A stretch of DNA of 64,000 nucleotides from Streptomyces sp. SCSIO 75703 (GTDB taxonomy: Bacteria > Actinomycetota > Actinomycetes > Streptomycetales > Streptomycetaceae), in the NCBI RefSeq assembly GCF_036607905.1, contig NZ_CP144555.1, positions 2,852,001 through 2,916,000 of the forward strand, in the 5' to 3' direction. Under the pieces are notes generated by a model. The model was not told the origin of the DNA and ran no database searches. It saw nothing but the letters and a program-made list of their open reading frames with translations. The translations under genes were made by a program, and so were the position numbers. Below, piece after piece: positions 57,122-64,000 of the stretch (position 1 is its first letter; every line of letters begins with the position of its first letter).

Positions 57122-58364
57122 CGGACGGACCCGGCCCTTCCGGGGCGCGGGCGGGCCGTGCCCCGCACTCCTCCAGCACGCGCAGCACGCGCCGGGCGCG
57201 CAGCGGGTCCACGGGGAGCGCGTGCCGGGCGAACCAGCGCGCCGCCCCGGGCGCGGGCGAGGGGTCGGTGAAGCCGGGGCCCGCGTAGTCGTCGAGCGGC
57301 GGGTCGTAGAGGTAGCCGACGGGCAGGCCGCGCCGGTCCAGGGCGCGGCGGGCGGCGTCCCGGTCCTCGACCAGCAGTGGCACCCGGAACAGCGGCTGCA
57401 CTCCGCCGCCGGCCGGCCGGCGCCCGGGGTCCGGGGGCGGCGCCCAGGGGGTGGCGAGCAGCAGTTCGGTGCCTTCGCGGCAGCGTTCCAGCACCTCGTC
57501 GAGCCGGTCCAGGTGACGCGCGACCCGGCCGAGGCGGAGCCGGCCGCTGCGCAGCCGGTAGTCGTGCAGGTCGACGCGGACCCAGGAGTCGTACGCCGTC
57601 AGGTCCGGGGCGGCGTCCGCGGCCCGCGCCAGCTCGGCGGGGCGCAGCGGCATCCGGATGCCCTCGCGTTCGGTGAGCCCGAGCAGGCGCAGCGTGGCCC
57701 AGGCGGCCCGGCGCAGCCCCAGGGCGCGCACGGCGGCCTCGGCGTGGGGGCGTAACGCGTAGGCGAGTTCGGCGCGGGTGCTGGGCGGGGCGAGCAGGTC
57801 CTCGCAGGCCCGCTCCAGGGCGGCGCGCCGGGCCGGGTCGGCGACGGCGAGGAAGCCGCCGGCCTTGGCGCCGACGTGCTTGGAGAGGCTGAAGACGGCG
57901 GCGTCGCCCCAGGCGCCGACGGGCCGCCCGCCCACCTCGCTGCCGAGGGCGTGGGCCGCGTCCTCCAGGAGCGGGATGCCCGCGGCGTCGCAGCGGGCCC
58001 GCAGGGCGGGTGCCGGGTCCGGGTTCCCGTAGAGGTTGGTCGTGAGGACGGCCGAGAGCGTGCCCCAGGTCTCCTCGGGCACGGCGTCGACGTCGATCGA
58101 GCCGTCGCGGGCGCGTAACGGCGCCTGGACGGGACGCAGCCCGGCCGCGAGGACGACGAAGAGGATGACGTCGTCGTTGACCGGCGACATGAGCACCCGG
58201 CCGCCCGGCGCGCACCAGTGCCGCAGCGCCGCGTACAGGCCGAAACGGCACGACGGTACGTACACGCATTCCTGGCCGAGACGGGCGCGCAGCGTCTCCT
58301 CCAGCCGTCTGCCCGGCCGGGACTCCCCGCGCGCCGCACCCGGACCGGCCTCCCCTGTGGCCAT
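57114..58364 (-). CDS. DegT/DnrJ/EryC1-family PLP aminotransferase (two TTA codons)
   Basis: A 416-aa sugar-aminotransferase-like protein. Seen are CVYVPSCRFGLYAALRHWCA, LTTNLYGNPDPAPALRARCD, LLEDAAHALGSEVGGRPVGA and FSLSKHVGAKAGGFLAVADP with the PLP lysine. It would aminate a nucleotide-linked keto sugar or act on a related precursor. ATG 58364 (MATGEAGPGAARGE) was chosen after a G-rich stretch. Leu 83 (58118-58116) and Leu 204 (57755-57753) are encoded by TTA, the codon read by bldA tRNA; I found none in its neighbours. It is the first gene of the leftward operon, so this could gate the whole arm. Confidence 0.88.
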   Translation of the reverse strand: MATGEAGPGAARGESRPGRRLEETLRARLGQECVYVPSCRFGLYAALRHWCAPGGRVLMSPVNDDVILFVVLAAGLRPVQAPLRARDGSIDVDAVPEETWGTLSAVLTTNLYGNPDPAPALRARCDAAGIPLLEDAAHALGSEVGGRPVGAWGDAAVFSLSKHVGAKAGGFLAVADPARRAALERACEDLLAPPSTRAELAYALRPHAEAAVRALGLRRAAWATLRLLGLTEREGIRMPLRPAELARAADAAPDLTAYDSWVRVDLHDYRLRSGRLRLGRVARHLDRLDEVLERCREGTELLLATPWAPPPDPGRRPAGGGVQPLFRVPLLVEDRDAARRALDRRGLPVGYLYDPPLDDYAGPGFTDPSPAPGAARWFARHALPVDPLRARRVLRVLEECGARPARAPEGPGPSGG

Positions 58365-58694
58365 CCGCCCCCCTGTGTGCCGTCGGACCGCCCCCTCCCC
58401 GAGGCCGTCCGGCACCCGCTCAGAGTCGCCCCGTTCGCACCGCTCCGTCAAGAATGCGTCCCGGCCTGGGGACAACTTCCGGCGCCCGCCCGGCAGCGGA
58501 GCGCCACACCCCGGGGCACACGCGGGCGTACGCCTCCGCCACCCTCGGGAAGGGCTCCGCCCACACCGCCGGGACGGTCTTCCCGGTCAACGCCCCGACG
58601 GTCGCCCCTCCCCAGAGCGCGCCGCCCCCCGTAACGTGTGGCGCGGCCACGGATCACGTGGCGCACGGCGCGCACGAAAGCGAGGCAGCATCCG
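58365..58694. other. Divergent promoter region between the polysaccharide operon and fahA
   Basis: This 330-bp gap must hold the promoter of the leftward DegT operon and that of fahA. I found no clear -35/-10 elements and no inverted repeat strong enough to call. Short open frames on both strands look spurious. Confidence 0.5.
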
Positions 58695-59915
58695 ATGCCC
58701 CCGTTCGACGTCCCCGAGGGCGATCCCTTCGGTACGCACAACCTTCCGTACGGCGTGTTCTCGATCCCCGGCACCCAAGGGCGGACGGTCGGCGTCCGGT
58801 TCGGCGACCACGTCCTGGACGCCGGCGCCGCGGCGCACGCGCTCGGCTCCCCGTACGCCTCCCTGCTCGCGCGGCCCAGCCTCGACCCGCTGCTGGCGGC
58901 GGGCCGCACCACCTGGTCGGACGTGCGGCGCGCGCTGACCGCCTGGCTGACGGTGCCCTCCCACCGCGAGACGCTCCGGCCGCTGCTGCACCCCCTGTCG
59001 GCGGTGACCCTGCACCTGCCCTTCGAGGTCGCCGACTACGTCGACTTCTACGCCTCGGAGAACCACGCCCGCAACGTCGGGAAGATGTTCCGGCCCGACG
59101 CCGCCGACTCGCTCACGCCCAACTGGAAGCACCTGCCGATCGGTTACCACGGCCGGGCGGGCACGGTCGTCGTCTCCGGCACGGACGTGGTGCGCCCGTC
59201 GGGGCAGCGCAAGTCCCCCGCCGACCCGGCGCCGGTCTTCGGCCCGTCGGTCCGCCTGGACATCGAGGCGGAGGTCGGCTTCGTGGTGGGCACGCCCTCC
59301 ACGCGGGGGCGGCCGGTGCCGCTCGGCGACTTCCGCGAGCACGTCTTCGGGCTCTGCCTGCTCAACGACTGGTCGGCGCGGGACATCCAGTCCTGGGAGT
59401 ACGTGCCGCTCGGCCCCTTCCTCGGAAAGTCCTTCGCCACCTCGGTGTCGGCGTGGATCACTCCGCTGGAGGCCCTGGACACGGCGCGGACGGTGCCCCC
59501 GGAGCGGACCCACCCGCTGCTGCCCTACCTGGACGACACCGACGCCGAGCGCGTCGAGCCGGGCGGCTACGACCTGCGCCTTACGGTCGCCGTCAACGGC
59601 CACGTCGTCTCCGAGCCGCCCTTCTCCACCATGTACTGGACGGCCGCCCAGCAACTGGCCCACCTGACCGTCAACGGCGCGTCGCTGCGCACCGGCGACC
59701 TCTTCGCCTCCGGCACCGTCAGCGGCCCCGCCGAGCGGGAGCGCGGTTCGCTGCTGGAGCTGACCTGGAACGGCCGGGACGCGCTCGAACTGCCCGGCGG
59801 GAAGCGGACGTTCCTGGAGGACGGGGACGTCGTGACGCTGACCGGGTGGGCTCCGGGACCGGACGGCACCCGGGTCGGGCTCGGCGAGGTCACCGGCCGC
59901 GTGGTCGCCGGCTAG
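58695..59915 (+). CDS. fahA: Fumarylacetoacetase
   Basis: A 406-aa hydrolase that cleaves fumarylacetoacetate to fumarate and acetoacetate, the last step of tyrosine/homogentisate breakdown. Landmarks are DPFGTHNLPYGVFS at the N-terminus, EVADYVDFYASENHARNVGK (metal-binding acidic residues and catalytic His), HLPIGYHGRAGTVVVSGTDV, RLDIEAEVGFVVG, LLNDWSARDIQSWEYVPLGP and GKSFATSVSAWITPLEAL. Length is standard. ATG 58695 has GAGG upstream. No other homogentisate-pathway gene is nearby. Confidence 0.96.
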   Translation: MPPFDVPEGDPFGTHNLPYGVFSIPGTQGRTVGVRFGDHVLDAGAAAHALGSPYASLLARPSLDPLLAAGRTTWSDVRRALTAWLTVPSHRETLRPLLHPLSAVTLHLPFEVADYVDFYASENHARNVGKMFRPDAADSLTPNWKHLPIGYHGRAGTVVVSGTDVVRPSGQRKSPADPAPVFGPSVRLDIEAEVGFVVGTPSTRGRPVPLGDFREHVFGLCLLNDWSARDIQSWEYVPLGPFLGKSFATSVSAWITPLEALDTARTVPPERTHPLLPYLDDTDAERVEPGGYDLRLTVAVNGHVVSEPPFSTMYWTAAQQLAHLTVNGASLRTGDLFASGTVSGPAERERGSLLELTWNGRDALELPGGKRTFLEDGDVVTLTGWAPGPDGTRVGLGEVTGRVVAG

Positions 59916-60221
59916 GCGGCGCGCCGGGGCCCCGCCCGGCCGGTCCCGCCGCGCCGGCCGACCCGCCCGGGGCGAAGGCCCGGCCACCGCGCCCGAACCG
60001 GCGCCCACGCCCGCGCCCGCGCGCCCCGGCCGCGGGGCGTACGGTCCCCCGTCCGCCGCACATCCGTCGCGCGCGGCCCCTGCCTCGCACCGCCCGTCAC
60101 CGTCATACTGGCGGCGGGCGGTGCGCGGCACGTCCGCCCGGCCCCCGGGTCCCTCCCGCGGCGCCGCGCGGCACCCCGCCCCGCCCGAAGCCGCCCTCCC
60201 CGAGGAACCGGAGTCCGTGGC
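59916..60221. other. Intergenic region between fahA and the M56 peptidase gene
   Basis: About 305 bp, extremely GC-rich, probably holding the fahA 3' end signals and the M56 promoter. I saw no BlaI/MecI-type repressor gene, which often accompanies M56 peptidases. Confidence 0.5.
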
Positions 60222-61160
60222 ATGACCGTCTGCCTGGTCCTGCTGTCCGTCGTCGCCGTGACGGCGGCCGTCCCGGTGCCGCGTCTGCTGACGCGGTCCG
60301 TGTGGCCCGAGCGGGAGCCGGTGGTCGGCCTGTGGGTGTGGCAGTGCCTGGTCGCCACCGTGCTGCTGTGCTGTCTGACCGCGCTCGCCCTCGGGGCCGC
60401 CGCCGTCTTCGGCACCGTCCGTGCCCAGCTCTTCGCCCCGGCGCCGCCCGCCGTGGCCGCCGCCTACAACCTCTCCGCCGGTCCCCTCTGGGCGGCCGTC
60501 CTCACCGTCTTCCTGGCCTGCGGGGCCGCCTGGACGGCGGCCGTGCTGCTCCGGGAACTCGTCGAGGCCCGCAGGCGCCGTGCCGTCTCCCGCGCCCACC
60601 TGCGCGAACGCGCCCCCGATCTGCCCGCCGGGCTGCCCACGGCGCGCGGTCCGCTGCTGGTGCTGGAGGACGAGTACCCGGACGCCTGGTGGATGCCGGG
60701 CAGTCCGCCGCAGCTCATCGTCACCACCGGCGCGCTCCAGCGGCTCACCGACCACCAGCTCGACGCCGTCCTCACCCACGAGCGGGGCCACGCCCGCGCC
60801 CGGCACGACTGGCTGCTGCACCTGTCCACGGCGCTGGCCACCGGCTTCCCCCGCGTGCCGCTCTTCGCGCACTTCTGCGACCAGACGCACCGCCTGGTCG
60901 AACTGGCCGCCGACGACGCCGCTTCCCGGCGCTGCGGCCACCTCACCACCGCGCTCGCGCTGATCCAGCTCAACCAGCACCGGGGCGTGCTCTCCTGCGC
61001 CTCCAGCAGCCGTCTGCTGGGCGAGCGGGTCGACCGGCTGCTGGAGCCGCCGCCCCGGCTGGACCGCCGGCACCGGGCGCTCACCACGGCGACCGCCGCG
61101 CTGGTCCCCCTCCTGCCACTGCTGATCACCTTCGCCCCGGGGCTGACGGCCCTGACCTGA
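60222..61160 (+). CDS. M56-family membrane metallopeptidase (BlaR1-like core)
   Basis: A 312-aa membrane protein with N-terminal helices (MTVCLVLLSVVAVTAAVPVP; LVATVLLCCLTALALGAAAV; LTVFLACGAAWTAAVLLREL) and a zinc protease domain with VLTHERGHARARHDW (HExxH), then LVELAADDAA for the third ligand. A C-terminal helix ends the protein. It lacks the penicillin-sensor domain of BlaR1. In Streptomyces such genes often lie beside a BlaI repressor, but none is present here. A strong GGAACCGGAG precedes ATG 60222. Confidence 0.92.
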   Translation: MTVCLVLLSVVAVTAAVPVPRLLTRSVWPEREPVVGLWVWQCLVATVLLCCLTALALGAAAVFGTVRAQLFAPAPPAVAAAYNLSAGPLWAAVLTVFLACGAAWTAAVLLRELVEARRRRAVSRAHLRERAPDLPAGLPTARGPLLVLEDEYPDAWWMPGSPPQLIVTTGALQRLTDHQLDAVLTHERGHARARHDWLLHLSTALATGFPRVPLFAHFCDQTHRLVELAADDAASRRCGHLTTALALIQLNQHRGVLSCASSSRLLGERVDRLLEPPPRLDRRHRALTTATAALVPLLPLLITFAPGLTALT

Positions 61161-61188
61161 CCGCCGCCGCCCCGGGTCCGGCCCGTGC

Positions 61189-63225
<2,037 letters not shown>

Positions 63226-63687
63226 CGCTCGTCCCCCGCCCGTCCTGCCGCGTCCGCCCCGGGCCGTCCTGTCCCGGCCACGACTCCACGATAGGGGTCC
63301 GCGCGGACACCCCCCGACTTGTCCACAGCCCGCCGGTCCCGGGCGACGCCGGGCACACGCCCACTCGCCCACGCGTTCGCGCGGGACTGCCCCGGTCCCG
63401 GCGGACCGCCTGTCGCGCACCCGCGAGACCCCCTCCCGTGGGAGCGCCGGCGAGCGGCGCACCCGGGGCGTCCACGCCCGCCCGGCCGCCCCCTTCCGGA
63501 GGGCGGCCGGGCCGCGGACGCGGGAAGGCGGGCGTGCGCCTCCCGGTGGACCCGGGCCCGACCGCCGCCGGGCGCGGGGCGACGGCACGCGGGCAGCACC
63601 CTCCCGGGGACGGCGCCGGCCCCCGGGAACGCCGTCGGCCCGGCGCCTCCGGGGAGGGGCCGGGCCGGCGGCGGACCGGAGGCGGTG
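63226..63687. other. Intergenic region between recQ and the second nuoN
   Basis: 462 bp on the upstream side of leftward recQ and downstream of leftward nuoN. It contains the nuoN terminator at 63630-63673 and must contain the recQ promoter nearer 63250-63350. No gene is supported. Confidence 0.5.
63630..63673 (-). terminator. Terminator after the second nuoN
   Basis: A 15-bp stem, CGCCGTCGGCCCGGC (63630-63644) with GCCGGGCCGGCGGCG (63659-63673), one T-G pair and a 14-nt loop, lies 14 bp beyond the nuoN stop in its direction of transcription. Confidence 0.8.
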
Positions 63688-64000
63688 TCAGCGGACGAAG
63701 ACGCCCGCCTGTCCCGCCAGGTCCAGGAAGTACTGCGGGGCCACGCCCAGGACCACCGTGACCACCACGCCGACCGCGATGGCCGTCATGGTCAGCGGCG
63801 ACGGCACGGCGACGGTCGGGCCCTCCGGCCGCGGCTCGCTGAAGAACATCAGGACGATCACGCGGATGTAGAAGAAGGCCGCGATCGCCGACGAGAGCAC
63901 ACCGATGACCACCAGCGGCACCGCGCCGCCCTGCGCCGCCGCCTTGAACACGGCGAACTTCCCCGCGAAGCCGGAGGTCAGCGGAATGCCGGCGAACGCC
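63688..64000 (-). CDS. nuoN: Complex I subunit NuoN of a second nuo locus (C-terminal part only)
   Basis: The reverse strand is open from 64000 to a stop at 63688. It reads AFAGIPLTSGFAGKFAVFKA, then VPLVVIGVLSSAIAAFFYIR and VIVLMFFSEPRPEGP, and ends APQYFLDLAGQAGVFVR. GIPLTSGFAGKF and the FFYIRV helix are standard NuoN C-terminal features. It differs clearly in sequence from the nuoN at 15911-17422, so the genome carries at least two complex I loci. This one is the last gene of an operon that lies beyond the window, probably the full 14-gene nuo operon. Confidence 0.92.
   Translation of the reverse strand, partial: AFAGIPLTSGFAGKFAVFKAAAQGGAVPLVVIGVLSSAIAAFFYIRVIVLMFFSEPRPEGPTVAVPSPLTMTAIAVGVVVTVVLGVAPQYFLDLAGQAGVFVR

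Noticed and set aside
59580..59583. TTA codon in fahA
   Set aside because: The frame reads CTT ACG here, so TTA spans two codons.

Overview
The window is a high-GC actinobacterial chromosome segment, almost certainly Streptomyces. It has strong G/C third-position bias, frequent GTG starts, tight ATGA/GTGA overlaps and only two in-frame TTA codons that I could find. Gene order matches the region I recall from S. coelicolor running from secE back to the main nuo operon. The rpmG-hadA-hadB / trpT-secE grouping also resembles Mycobacterium.

Layout. 0-9 kb: start of secE, tRNA-Trp, aspC, adenosine deaminase, murB, a tetR/MFS efflux pair with matching operators, two MaoC-fold dehydratase subunits, rpmG, tRNA-Met and tRNA-Thr. 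9.5-15.6 kb: a degenerate amidohydrolase, an NAD(P)-binding protein, three small proteins, an intact tRNA-Tyr (the SLP1-type integration site, here empty), yajQ, a GlsB-like protein, a YccF protein and htpX. 15.9-26.5 kb: a ten-gene complex I operon, nuoABCHIJKLMN, with no nuoDEFG. 26.7-34.0 kb: two paralogous sensor kinases, a NarL-type response regulator and korAB (2-oxoacid:ferredoxin oxidoreductase). 34-46 kb: a decayed QorB-like pseudogene, rarD, a VOC protein, a secreted M28 aminopeptidase, a proline-rich TPR-like protein, an ABC exporter with a LolA-fold partner, an array of small stem-loops, a polyprenyl diphosphate synthase and a lytic transglycosylase behind a ydaO-type c-di-AMP riboswitch. 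47-58.4 kb: a convergent surface-polysaccharide locus (GNAT/FemX-like protein, GT2, polysaccharide deacetylase / GH26-like hydrolase, membrane proteins, flippase fusion, DegT aminotransferase). 58.7-64 kb: fahA, an M56 peptidase, recQ and the 3' end of a second nuoN that belongs to another nuo locus outside the window.

How the genes fit together. The truncated complex I has lost the NADH-oxidising module and NuoD, and is followed (beyond its divergent promoter and the sensor/regulator genes) by KorAB, which reduces ferredoxin. A ferredoxin-fed respiratory route under two-component control is a reasonable hypothesis. The polysaccharide locus has biosynthesis, export, deacetylation and hydrolysis functions. 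The first gene of its reverse-strand operon carries two TTA codons, which suggests bldA-dependent developmental timing.

A recurrent peculiarity is repeat expansion. Short GC-rich tandem repeats sit at the 3' ends of nuoB, nuoC, nuoI and nuoJ, in the MFS tail, in the polysaccharide membrane proteins and in several intergenic regions.
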